Assembly (NCBI GenBank): GCA_041751425.1
Contig: JBGSXL010000025.1
Coordinates: 1 to 64,000 of the forward strand
DNA: 64,000 bases
Reading direction: 5' to 3'
Origin: JAVVEG01 sp041751425
Lineage (GTDB): Bacteria > Pseudomonadota > Gammaproteobacteria > Pseudomonadales > Pseudohongiellaceae
How positions within the stretch are numbered: position 1 is the stretch's first letter; each line of letters begins with the position of its first letter. A program made the translations under genes and the position numbers. Shown here one piece after another: positions 17,928 to 26,293 of the stretch. Below the pieces are notes generated by a model, which saw only the letters and a list, made by a program, of their open reading frames with translations, was not told the origin of the DNA and searched no databases.

Positions 17928-18731
17928 TTGTCTGGTGTTGCAGTTATTAATCGCGAAATACATGGCCAGAAAAACTGGTTGCGCTACAAAGGCTACGCGT
18001 TCGCTGGCAAAGATCTGGTTTGCCCACTGGTAATGCAGGAACTGCATAAAGCCATTATGGGTATGCCCGTCGCATTCACCGCTAGTGGGGATAGTTTCAA
18101 GCTGGTTGCTGTGATGGGTCTGGAGGAAAATCATAATCTTTTTGTGGCGTCTGATGGACGCTGGCTGGGCCGCTACATTCCTGCCCACTATCGCAGTTAT
18201 CCTTTCCTGTTGGCAAAAGCGCCAGATAACTCGCAAGTACTGTGCGTACGCGAAAACAGTGATCTGATTGTTGATGCGGAATCTGCTTCTGCCGGCGAAC
18301 CATTTTTTGACGGCGATGGCAAACCCGCGGAGGAGTTGGCTAAGATTCTCGATTTCCTGAATCAGGTGCATGCGAACAGAGTGGCGACGCAGCGCATTTG
18401 CGACGCTCTTCAGAAGCTGGATTTGATAAAGGAGTGGCCGCTTACCATTAAGGATGCCAGCGGCACTCGGCAGATTAATGGTCTTTACAGAGTGGATGAA
18501 GAAGCATTGCACGCATTATCAGCCAAAAAATTCCTGTCCTTACGCGATAATGGCGCGTTGACACTGGCCTATTGTCAGATATTCTCAATGCAACATATTA
18601 ACGAATTATTGCTACTGAAAAACACGATTGCAGAGGCCTCTACTTCTTCCTCGCAGGCCGAATCCATTAACGATGAACTCGATTTTGACATGGGCAAATC
18701 CAATAACACGATAGATTTTTCCAATATCTGA
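17928..18731 (+). CDS. sapC: SapC family protein
   Basis: 267 residues. Matches the SapC family by its length and layout (YPFLLAKAP, FFDGDGKPAEELAKILDFL, LYRVDEEALHAL). In Campylobacter fetus sapC is the first gene of the sapCDEF S-layer export operon. I choose TTG at 17928 because GAGG stands 7 nt upstream and the residues before it look non-coding. The protein has no signal peptide, so it is cytoplasmic; its biochemical role is unknown. It is convergent with the S-layer-like gene and shares a terminator with it, close to the type I secretion operon, which supports a role in S-layer export or assembly. Confidence 0.82.
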   Translation: MSGVAVINREIHGQKNWLRYKGYAFAGKDLVCPLVMQELHKAIMGMPVAFTASGDSFKLVAVMGLEENHNLFVASDGRWLGRYIPAHYRSYPFLLAKAPDNSQVLCVRENSDLIVDAESASAGEPFFDGDGKPAEELAKILDFLNQVHANRVATQRICDALQKLDLIKEWPLTIKDASGTRQINGLYRVDEEALHALSAKKFLSLRDNGALTLAYCQIFSMQHINELLLLKNTIAEASTSSSQAESINDELDFDMGKSNNTIDFSNI

Positions 18732-18825
18732 ATTTTCCAATTTAGCCTTTATATTGCGCTTGTGCGTTTATTCCTCTCAATGATATTCCTCAACGTTGTC
18801 AATTCCTGACATTATGTTTAACCAT

Positions 18826-18863
18826 AAAAAAACCCCCGGCGCCTAAACGTCAGGGGTTTTTTT
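18826..18863. terminator. Bidirectional rho-independent terminator between sapC and the S-layer gene
   Basis: Stem AAAAAAACCCC (18826-18836) pairs with GGGGTTTTTTT (18853-18863), so a T tract follows the GC stem on both strands. It stands between two converging genes. Confidence 0.88.
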
Positions 18864-18874
18864 GCTTTCGTTTT

Positions 18875-18898
18875 AACCCTTCGTTGGCACGAAGGGTT
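18875..18898. other. Second hairpin after the S-layer gene stop
   Basis: Perfect 10-bp arms AACCCTTCGT (18875-18884) and its complement (18889-18898), four-base loop, starting 15 nt past the stop codon at 18913. There is no long T tract. It probably protects the abundant S-layer mRNA 3' end or assists the nearby terminator. Confidence 0.7.
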
Positions 18899-18912
18899 AC
18901 TCTCTTGCGAGA

Positions 18913-21900
18913 TTAGGCGAAAGTGACTGCCAGGTTGGTACCTGCCAACAGATCCACAATACCAGTGATCTTGATTACGAGATCCGTAGCGGGGTTATTG
19001 ACTGTGCTAGCAGATCGGTCCTGTACCAGGTAAGTGTCACCACCGTACTGGAACCAGGCTACGATCGCGTTGGCACTACCGTCGCCAGCGGAAGCGATAT
19101 CCAGTGCTTCCAGGAACGTTCCAGCCAGGCTCACATTGGTTGCTGTCGCAGTCAATACACCACCTGTAACACCAGTTGGCGTGCCAGGCGAATTGATCAA
19201 CCTGATCGTGTCTCCGCCAGTTCCAACCTGAAGGTCAGTAATGGTGTCCAGATTCGCACGTGTTGAATCGCCAACACCAAATATGAAGATGTCAGCACCA
19301 CCACCACCAGTCAATGTATCTGCACCGGCACCACCAGTAATGGTATCTACGCCGCTGCCACCGATGATAGTGTCGTTACCGCCCCCGCCAATCAATGTAT
19401 TGGTTCCATTACCACCATTGATGATGTCGTTACCGGCACCACCAGTCAGGGTATCGTTACCGGCACCACCAGTGATTGTCATCACTTTGGTCGCTACGGA
19501 AACTGCAGAGGCATCGATCACGTTAGTGCCCGCACCACCAGTCAATGTTGCACTGTTAGCGAGGTTACCTGTCGTCAACGTTACTGCACCAGCAGCACCC
19601 GTGCCTGTAACGCCAGAGGCATCAAATGATGTCAGAGTAGTTGCGTTTAAGCCAGTTGATGCATTGAAACCAATGGGGCCAGACACCGTTACCGTCTTCA
19701 CAGCAGCCGCTGTGATAATGGACGTGAACGCTGTGGTATTAGCCGTGGTATTTGTATCAACAGTTGTGATCTTGATATTCTCAACATTGGTGATTGTCGT
19801 TACGTGGGCGCCATTTGTATAGCCATCAGTGCCACGGAATACCAGGTTAACCGTGTCATCACTGCCACCATCAACTTGCAAGGCAATGCTCTGAGCTTCG
19901 GTATTCGCTGCTTTCTGTGTCAGTGTGAAATTGGCACCCGCATTACTGATAGTCAATACACCAGTGCTCACGCCATTGGTGACCAAATGGTTTATACCGT
20001 CAGCATTTGCCATATTGATAGTTCGTGCAGCACCCGTGGCACCATCTATCTCCAATACTTCAAAATTGGAAATAGTACCAGCAAATGTTCCATTTGCTGT
20101 CGCCGTCTCCGCAAGAGCAGAAGACATCTTGATGGTATCTACTCCTGCGCCACCATCGATGCTGCCACCAGTACCCAAGGCACCTGCGTAGTTAACTGTA
20201 TCGGCTCCGTCACCCATGCTGATTGCTTTTGTACCACCTGCTGTCAGGGTAATAGTGTCCGCACCAGAACCACCAGTGAACTGCGTGCCGGTTGCCAGAG
20301 CAGTACCCAAAGTAACACCCGCGCTGTTGGTAGACGTAATAACCGCCGACGCATGCAGCGTGTTGCCAGTCAAGGTCACTGTCTTGTCGCCACTGATATT
20401 GATCGCAGTAGCACCGGTCGCAGACAGGCTGTCCAGTGTGCTGTTAGCCGAAGATGCAGCAAGGTTCAGCGTCTTCACATCGGTATCCAGAGTAACCGCA
20501 CCGGTTGTTGTTACACCGTTCAGGTTCAGACCCAGGGTAGCAGTAGCCGTAGCCGTTGTCAGCGCACCCAAGGTACCTGCATCTACTGACGTACCTTTGC
20601 CTGCCAGAGTCAGTGTATTTAACGCGCCTGAGTTAACCGTGGCGGCGCCAAAGTTGTTCAAACTGACGTCGGTGATAACGCCCGCTGCTGTTGTTGATGT
20701 AGAGTTCACATCCGTCACAGAGACGTCACCGGCTGTTATACCAGCAGTACCCGAGTTACCTTGTTGAGTAACAAGAGATGTTGGGGCTGAGTTACCAGCA
20801 CCGGTAAAGGAGCCAGCAGCCAGGTCAGTCACATTGGAGAAGGTAGTAGTACTTGTAAACAAGTTGGTTGCACCAGCAGCAGCCCCTACAGTCCAAGCAG
20901 TAGGTGAGGTTGTAATGGTCAGACCAGCAACGACACCGCCCCCTGCAACAGTTGCTGCGTTGGCTGCAGTATGAGTACCATCATTAGAGGTTAGTGTCAT
21001 ACCACCAATCGTCTGTGTACCTGCGACCGCGAAGTTCTGCCAAGTCACCGTATGGGTCTCAGTTGCTCGAGCCACTTGAGCTACAGTTGCTGATTGGTTA
21101 ACTGTCACTCCGGTAGTTGTAGCAGTACCAGTTACCGTAACGTTACCCTGAGTCACGGTAGTACCTGTCAGATCAGAGTTAGTTGCTGTAGTGGTAGAGC
21201 TTACAGTGGTGCCACCTTTTACAGTGATTGTTCCGCCAGTCACGTTGCCAGCACCCGAAATGGTCTTGGAAACAGTCACTGTGCCTGTTGGAGCAGCAGT
21301 AGCACCTACATTAATAGTGCCAGTCGTGGCACCCGATGCGGAGTAGCTGACTGAAGTTCCACCATTGATAGATGCAGCGCCAGCGGCCAGCGCTGAAGAT
21401 GACGCATTGATTGGACCGACTGAACCAGACAGAGTAACGTCAGCACCAGCAGCAACATTCTGTGACAAACCACCAGATACTGTAATCTTGCTTGCAGCGC
21501 CAGTAGTTGATGCGGTTACCGCCGTTGTATTCGCAGCAGTAACAGATTGGTCACCAGCAGCTGAGGTCTGAAGTGTCAGGTTGGTTACGCCAGTAAACCC
21601 GGTAGAGTTAACTGTGAAGCCCGCACCTGTACTGTTCAAAGTAACATTTTCAATGTTCTTGATAGTTACTTGGCCAGGCATTGTTGTGCCAGACAACAGC
21701 GCAGTCAATGAGTCGCCTGTACCTGCACCACCATCAAGCGAGTCGAACGCACTCAATGTATCCACAGTGCCTGCGTTGAATACGTCGTCACCTGCCCCGC
21801 CAACAAAGGTGTTAACACCTGTAGTGAGTGCAAAGGTCTGAGCCACGTACTTGGCTGGCTCCAGTGCGGCAGCAGCAACATCAGCAGCAGCCTTTGTTTC

Positions 21901-23439
21901 CAGGCTGGCAACGGTGGTCACGCGCGCATCTGCAGTAGCTTTAGAGGCGGCAGCACTGGTGTCGTCAGTTGTAGGATCAGTTGCAGCGGCAGCAGCAACC
22001 AGCGCAGCAGCAGCAGTTGCAGCAGCAGCGGCATCTACTTTAGCAGTAGCAACTGCTGTAGAGGCTGACGCAGCAGCTGTTACATAAGCGTTTGCTGTGG
22101 CCAGAGAGGTTACGGCAGCTTTTGCAGTTGCGGCTGCATCAACGGCTGTCTGCGCAGCAGCAGCTGACGCGGCAGCAGTAGCCTCAGCAGCATCAAAGGT
22201 TGCCTTGGCGGCAACATATGCAGCCACATCGGCTTTCTCTGCAATCGCTGCATTAGCAATTGTGCCTGTACCCGCAGCAGCTGTTACTGACGCAGCAGCA
22301 ACAGCCTTGGCTGAGGCAGCAGCTGTATTGTCGTCTGAAGAAGGCGTTACCGCAGCAGCAGCCACATAGGCGTCTGCAGCAACAACAGCAGCAGCAGCAG
22401 CAGTCACAGCCTGAGCGCTTGCAGCTACAGAAGCAGCAATAGCAGCATCGAATGCTGTCTGTGCAGTGGCGGCAGCTGCATCATCAGCAGCAGCAGCATC
22501 AGCAGCAGCACGTGCTGTAGTAGCAGCTTCAGCAGTTGTGGTTACCGTGGCAGCAGCCTGATCAGCATTGAATTTAGCGATGATCTGTTTGGCGTTGGCT
22601 GAATTAACGTCTGCTTCAACGCCAGATTCGATAGCCGCTTTCAAATTTGCGTTGGCAGTAACAAGCGCAGCCTGCGCAGTAGTATTTGCTGTAACAGCAG
22701 CAGCAGCAGCGGCTTCAGCCGTGACTGCAGTTGCGTTCAACGCAGTTGCATCAGTCAGCGCAGCTTTAGCGTTGGCCGCATCGGAGGCAGTTTTTGCGGT
22801 AGTAACCTCAGCATCAGCTGTGTTGGCGGCGGTTATCGCAGCACTTGCAGCAACGTTGGCCGCATCAGAAGCAGTTTTGGCGTTAGCAACAGCTAAGTCA
22901 TCAGCAGCTGGACCACCCTGTTCTAGCTTGGCCGCTTCAACAGAAGCATCTGTTTCGTTAACATTCGCCAGAACTTGTGTCAGCTGCGCCTGGGTACCAT
23001 CTTTGCCCAGAACTACTGTGTGGTAGGTTGCCACTTCAACTTTGTTATTGAATGTAGCAGCGGCCTTGCCCCAGTTAGGCTCGGTGTCAGCTACTGCACG
23101 CAGTGCGAACAGCGCAGACAGCAACACTTCAGGACGGCTGCCGCCAGCGTTCAGATCGCCCAGCAGAAATTCGACCGCCCATGCCTTCTCGGAATCAGAG
23201 ACCAGGTTGCCGATAATGTTGTTGACCATCTGGGTCGCAAACTCCCGATTGGTCAGGAATGTTGGGTAAATTGATTTGAATGTAGCCGTATTGCCCAAGC
23301 TAACAGCGATTGCTGCAACGCTTGCGCCGTTATTGTACTGGGCTACCATATCGGAAAGAAGTGCATTACCGGGTGCAGCGTCGAATGAACCGACCACCAT
23401 GGTGATGAGATCCGCACGTATTTCAGTTGTAATCGCCAT
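18913..23439 (-). CDS. Giant RTX/S-layer-like protein, type I secretion substrate
   Basis: 1508 residues with no Sec signal. The N-terminus (about 1-150: DLITMVVGSFDAAPG..., ...FLTNREFATQMVNNIIG) resembles the DUF4214-like anchor region of Campylobacter SapA and related S-layer proteins. Residues ~150-530 form an Ala-rich, Lys/Asp/Thr-dotted helical stretch. From ~540 to 1320 come Thr/Ser/Gly-rich beta repeats. About 1320-1390 hold RTX calcium nonapeptides (GGAGNDTLTGGAGND, GGGGNDTIIGGSG), and the C-terminus LLAGTNLAVTFA is the hydrophobic end expected of a type I secretion signal. AAGGAG precedes the ATG by 7 nt. It is the likely substrate of the nearby ABC-HlyD-TolC system and probably the cell's S-layer. 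Confidence 0.88.
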   Translation of the reverse strand: MAITTEIRADLITMVVGSFDAAPGNALLSDMVAQYNNGASVAAIAVSLGNTATFKSIYPTFLTNREFATQMVNNIIGNLVSDSEKAWAVEFLLGDLNAGGSRPEVLLSALFALRAVADTEPNWGKAAATFNNKVEVATYHTVVLGKDGTQAQLTQVLANVNETDASVEAAKLEQGGPAADDLAVANAKTASDAANVAASAAITAANTADAEVTTAKTASDAANAKAALTDATALNATAVTAEAAAAAAVTANTTAQAALVTANANLKAAIESGVEADVNSANAKQIIAKFNADQAAATVTTTAEAATTARAAADAAAADDAAAATAQTAFDAAIAASVAASAQAVTAAAAAVVAADAYVAAAAVTPSSDDNTAAASAKAVAAASVTAAAGTGTIANAAIAEKADVAAYVAAKATFDAAEATAAASAAAAQTAVDAAATAKAAVTSLATANAYVTAAASASTAVATAKVDAAAAATAAAALVAAAAATDPTTDDTSAAASKATADARVTTVASLETKAAADVAAAALEPAKYVAQTFALTTGVNTFVGGAGDDVFNAGTVDTLSAFDSLDGGAGTGDSLTALLSGTTMPGQVTIKNIENVTLNSTGAGFTVNSTGFTGVTNLTLQTSAAGDQSVTAANTTAVTASTTGAASKITVSGGLSQNVAAGADVTLSGSVGPINASSSALAAGAASINGGTSVSYSASGATTGTINVGATAAPTGTVTVSKTISGAGNVTGGTITVKGGTTVSSTTTATNSDLTGTTVTQGNVTVTGTATTTGVTVNQSATVAQVARATETHTVTWQNFAVAGTQTIGGMTLTSNDGTHTAANAATVAGGGVVAGLTITTSPTAWTVGAAAGATNLFTSTTTFSNVTDLAAGSFTGAGNSAPTSLVTQQGNSGTAGITAGDVSVTDVNSTSTTAAGVITDVSLNNFGAATVNSGALNTLTLAGKGTSVDAGTLGALTTATATATLGLNLNGVTTTGAVTLDTDVKTLNLAASSANSTLDSLSATGATAINISGDKTVTLTGNTLHASAVITSTNSAGVTLGTALATGTQFTGGSGADTITLTAGGTKAISMGDGADTVNYAGALGTGGSIDGGAGVDTIKMSSALAETATANGTFAGTISNFEVLEIDGATGAARTINMANADGINHLVTNGVSTGVLTISNAGANFTLTQKAANTEAQSIALQVDGGSDDTVNLVFRGTDGYTNGAHVTTITNVENIKITTVDTNTTANTTAFTSIITAAAVKTVTVSGPIGFNASTGLNATTLTSFDASGVTGTGAAGAVTLTTGNLANSATLTGGAGTNVIDASAVSVATKVMTITGGAGNDTLTGGAGNDIINGGNGTNTLIGGGGNDTIIGGSGVDTITGGAGADTLTGGGGADIFIFGVGDSTRANLDTITDLQVGTGGDTIRLINSPGTPTGVTGGVLTATATNVSLAGTFLEALDIASAGDGSANAIVAWFQYGGDTYLVQDRSASTVNNPATDLVIKITGIVDLLAGTNLAVTFA

Positions 23440-24000
23440 TTACTAGCTCCTTAAAGGTTTTTTGCAAAATTGTTATATCCGAATGTGACTTGCTGATAAA
23501 CAGCAGGCGGCCTCATATCGGTCGTGCCAAGAATACTGTAGTTTCCCGAAAATCCTCTGTGACTACAGTCACACCGAATCGTCATACTTCCAGACCCAAC
23601 CATTATGCTGCTTGAGGCACGAAAAATCGGGACGCAAGCGGACAGGCTGCGCGATGTTACCTTTGTAAGGATCATTTGACAACCTTTTGTTAGGTTTCCC
23701 TTACAACTTGCTATTTTATTTGAATAAATTGAACGGGATTTGACCAAATTGTCATTTAACTGACTTCAAATCACTGCCTGAAGTGGATATCAGCGTTTTG
23801 GCACTGCGGTATAACAGCCCCAGATAACATTACTACGGTTGTCAGCAGGCTTGGAATAGCAATCAGAGATCTACGAACCCCGTAGACGGCGTTCTGAAAT
23901 TGGCTTACGCAAATTAAATTTCCGTATAGAATACTATGGGCATGGTAGGCATGAACAAGAACGAACAGGAAACGCATAAGAAAACGGAGATGCATGGAAT
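23440..24000. other. Divergent 561-bp regulatory region and long S-layer leader
   Basis: Between the S-layer gene (minus) and methyltransferase gene (plus). A long leader is usual for S-layer genes. AAGGAG at about 23447-23452 (minus strand) is the S-layer ribosome site. On the minus strand TTGGTC and TAAAAT near 23715-23745 are possible -35/-10 elements, not strongly spaced. I see no convincing gene here. Confidence 0.5.
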
Positions 24001-25536
24001 ATGAGTGATTGGTCAGCAGGTTACGTATCTGAAATTGACTACACCTTCGGTTACTACAATGAGCTAAATCCGCTGCGCATCAAGATTGCATTTCTGAATA
24101 AAGGTCTGGTTTTTCCGGAGATTGGGACAGCATGCGAGCTCGGGTTTGGACAAGGTCTAAGCACCAACATCAATGCGGCTGCTACCGTTACCGAGTGGTG
24201 GGGCACAGACTTCAATCCCACACAGGCATCCTGCGCTCAGGAGTTTGCACGTACCTCCGGCGCGAAGGCCAGACTCTTTGATGAGTCGTTTGAAGACTTT
24301 TTTAGTCGCGCCGATCTGCCCGAGTTTGATTACATTGGGTTGCACGGCATCTGGAGCTGGATATCAGATGCGAACCGTCACAGCATTGTTGAATTCATAA
24401 ACCGCAAGCTGAAGGTAGGCGGTGTTTTGTATATCAGCTATAACACGCTGCCCGGTTGGGCGGCATTCGCGCCAATGCGTCATCTTCTCTCGGAGCATGC
24501 GGAAGTTATTGGTGCCAAGGGCAGCGGTTTTGTATCACGAATCGACGATGCCCTAATTTTTGCCGAAAAGTTAATGTCCATCAATCCTGCTTATGCGCGC
24601 GCCAACCCGCTGATTGGCGAACGGGTAAAGAAACTGACTGAGCAAAATCGCCATTACCTGGCTCACGAATATTTTAACCGTGACTGGCATCCCATGCATT
24701 TCGCAACCTTGGGACATTGGTTGGAAGATGCAAAGGTAAGCTTTGCCTGCTCGGCGAATTATCTGGAACACGTTGATACTATTAATTTAAATCCAGAGCA
24801 GGAAAAATTTCTATACGATATTCAGGACCCAATGTTCCGCGAATCAGTACGGGACTTTATTACTAATCAGCAATTCAGGAAAGATTACTGGATTAAGGGC
24901 CCACGAAAGCTGTCCGATCTGGAGCGTACCGAGCTGATAGGAGAGCAGCGTGTAGTATTAGTGTGCCCGCGGAAGGATGTCGTTCTCACTGTGAACGGTG
25001 CCATAGGTGAAGCAACGATGCACGCTGCTGTCTACGAGCCAATTCTGAAAGTGCTGGAAGATAACCAGGTGAAAACCATTGCTGAAATAGCGAAAATAGT
25101 AAAACAGAAAGAAATTCAGTTTGCGCAGGTAGTGCAGGCAGTCATGATTCTTATTGGTGCGAATTTTGTGAACTCGGCTCAGAGTGCTGAAGAGGCAAAA
25201 AAGGTAAAGGCTCAGTGTGACAAAATCAACCATGCGATTATGCGCAAAGCCCGAACCAGTGCAGATTTGAGTTACCTCGCGAGCCCGGTCATTGGCGGTG
25301 GAATCGCCGTCAGCCGGTTTCACCAACTGTTTATTCTGGCGATACAATCAGGGCTTAGCACTTGCGAAGACTGGGCGGATTATGTCTGGCAGATACTGAA
25401 TTTGCAGGGCCAGCGTTTACTGAAAGAAGGTAAACCGTTGGAAACCCGGGAAGAAAATATCAAACAGCTTGTACATTTGGCGAAGGAGTTCGAGGCAAAA
25501 AACCTTCCGATATTCCGTGCGCTGCAAATTGTATGA
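24001..25536 (+). CDS. SAM methyltransferase with regulatory domain (rickettsial PKMT-like)
   Basis: 511 residues. SAM-binding motif I ACELGFGQGLS (about 40-50), acidic motif TDFNP, then LHGIWSWIS...KVGGVLYISYNTLPGW, the signature of the class that also carries a methyltransferase regulatory domain (PF10119 type) in the middle and a ~100-residue C-terminal domain. This is the architecture of Rickettsia PKMT1/PKMT2, which methylate lysines of the surface protein OmpB. No signal peptide, so it would act on the S-layer protein before export. It is divergent from the S-layer gene across a shared regulatory region. Substrate assignment is inference from context; small-molecule methylation is not excluded. 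Confidence 0.75.
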   Translation: MSDWSAGYVSEIDYTFGYYNELNPLRIKIAFLNKGLVFPEIGTACELGFGQGLSTNINAAATVTEWWGTDFNPTQASCAQEFARTSGAKARLFDESFEDFFSRADLPEFDYIGLHGIWSWISDANRHSIVEFINRKLKVGGVLYISYNTLPGWAAFAPMRHLLSEHAEVIGAKGSGFVSRIDDALIFAEKLMSINPAYARANPLIGERVKKLTEQNRHYLAHEYFNRDWHPMHFATLGHWLEDAKVSFACSANYLEHVDTINLNPEQEKFLYDIQDPMFRESVRDFITNQQFRKDYWIKGPRKLSDLERTELIGEQRVVLVCPRKDVVLTVNGAIGEATMHAAVYEPILKVLEDNQVKTIAEIAKIVKQKEIQFAQVVQAVMILIGANFVNSAQSAEEAKKVKAQCDKINHAIMRKARTSADLSYLASPVIGGGIAVSRFHQLFILAIQSGLSTCEDWADYVWQILNLQGQRLLKEGKPLETREENIKQLVHLAKEFEAKNLPIFRALQIV

Positions 25537-25624
25537 TCATATTGCTTAGCGCCACCCACAAAGATCAGCAAACTGTTCGCGACATGGGTGTCTGTGCATC
25601 AGGATTGATCGAGATTTAACCAAA

Positions 25625-25642
25625 ATGTCATCCAGGCGTCAT
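25625..25642 (+). promoter_or_regulatory. Pho box upstream of the phoD remnant
   Basis: ATGTCAT (25625-25631), CCAG, GCGTCAT (25636-25642): two 7-mers with the 11-bp period of the PhoB binding site CTGTCAT-N4-CTGTCAT, placed 70 nt before the phoD start. PhoB control of phoD is well established in gammaproteobacteria. Confidence 0.65.
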
Positions 25643-25712
25643 TACTCAGTAAATAAGCTTGTCTACAGTGAAATTTAACTGAAACTCGCGCGCCCCGCAG
25701 CCAGGAGAGACC

Positions 25713-25928
25713 ATGAATTACCTGCATCTGCTGAAACGCGAAAACCACTGCCCGTCCCGCCGCGGGCTGCTAAAACAGGCGTCCATGCTCGCCACAGCCG
25801 CGCTTCTGCCGGCAGCGTTTAGCCGACACGTCATCGCACAACCCCGATTTCCGGATTTTCCTTTTAAACTGGGGGTGGCATCTGGCGACCCACTATCCGA
25901 CGGCTTTGTCATCTGGGAATCAATATAA
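25713..25928 (+). pseudogene. phoD: Truncated alkaline phosphatase D (first 71 residues)
   Basis: Tat signal peptide SRRGLLKQAS...VIAQ, then FPFKLGVASGDPLSDGFVIW, the hallmark start of PhoD after the leader. The frame then reads ESI and stops. The remaining ~430 residues with the metal site are absent downstream; instead the hipB promoter begins at the break. AGGAGA precedes the ATG, so the fragment may still be translated but cannot be an enzyme. Confidence 0.85.
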
Positions 25929-25939
25929 TGATTGTAACT

Positions 25940-25963
25940 GGTAATAAGAATCACTATATTACC
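25940..25963. promoter_or_regulatory. Inverted-repeat operator before hipB-like gene
   Basis: GGTAATA (25940-25946) and TATTACC (25957-25963) are perfect inverse copies with a 10-bp gap. They lie 11 nt after a TATAAT -10-like hexamer (25924-25929) and end 3 nt before the antitoxin ATG. Typical of antitoxin autoregulation. Confidence 0.65.
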
Positions 25964-25966
25964 GGA

Positions 25967-26293
25967 ATGAAAAACTCACCCGCTCTCTCAATCGCCACCC
26001 GCGAGATACTCTCGTTGCTAGCAGCGCAGCTGGAACTTGCCCGGCGGGAACGTGGTATGACCCAGACAGATCTCGCCGAAAGAGCTGGTATCAGCATCAA
26101 TACGCTGAAGTCTGTTCTGCAGGGTAAACCTCAGGTGGCTATAGGTACGGTGTTCGAGATTGCGGCCATTCTGCGGGTTTCCTTGTACGACCCACGGCAA
26201 CAAAGCCATGAGAAAGCATTGATCGACACAAAACTGAAGCTGCTCCCGGGTCGGGTTCATCGACAAAAGGCGGGCATAGATGATGATTTCTGA
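25967..26293 (+). CDS. HipB-like XRE-family antitoxin/repressor
   Basis: 108 residues. HTH_3 domain: LAAQLELARRERGMTQTDLAERAGISINTLKSVLQGK (about 15-51). A C-terminal tail follows. It overlaps the hipA gene by 14 nt, and an inverted repeat sits at its promoter. The ATG at 25967 was chosen over 25928 because the earlier one lies before the inverted repeat and at the -10 box. Neutralises the HipA kinase and represses the operon, by analogy with HipB. Confidence 0.85.
   Translation: MKNSPALSIATREILSLLAAQLELARRERGMTQTDLAERAGISINTLKSVLQGKPQVAIGTVFEIAAILRVSLYDPRQQSHEKALIDTKLKLLPGRVHRQKAGIDDDF

Noticed and set aside
19034..23274. Several long plus-strand frames opposite the S-layer gene.
   Set aside because: They are low-complexity shadows of the Ala/Thr/Gly-rich coding strand, without ribosome sites or domains.
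23451..23747. A 98-residue minus-strand frame in the S-layer leader.
   Set aside because: No ribosome site, no recognisable domain, and it covers the likely promoter and leader.
23749..23766. TTGTCAT-TTAA-CTGACTT as a Pho box before the methyltransferase.
   Set aside because: The second half matches poorly and it lies 230 bp from the gene; much weaker than the site at 25625.
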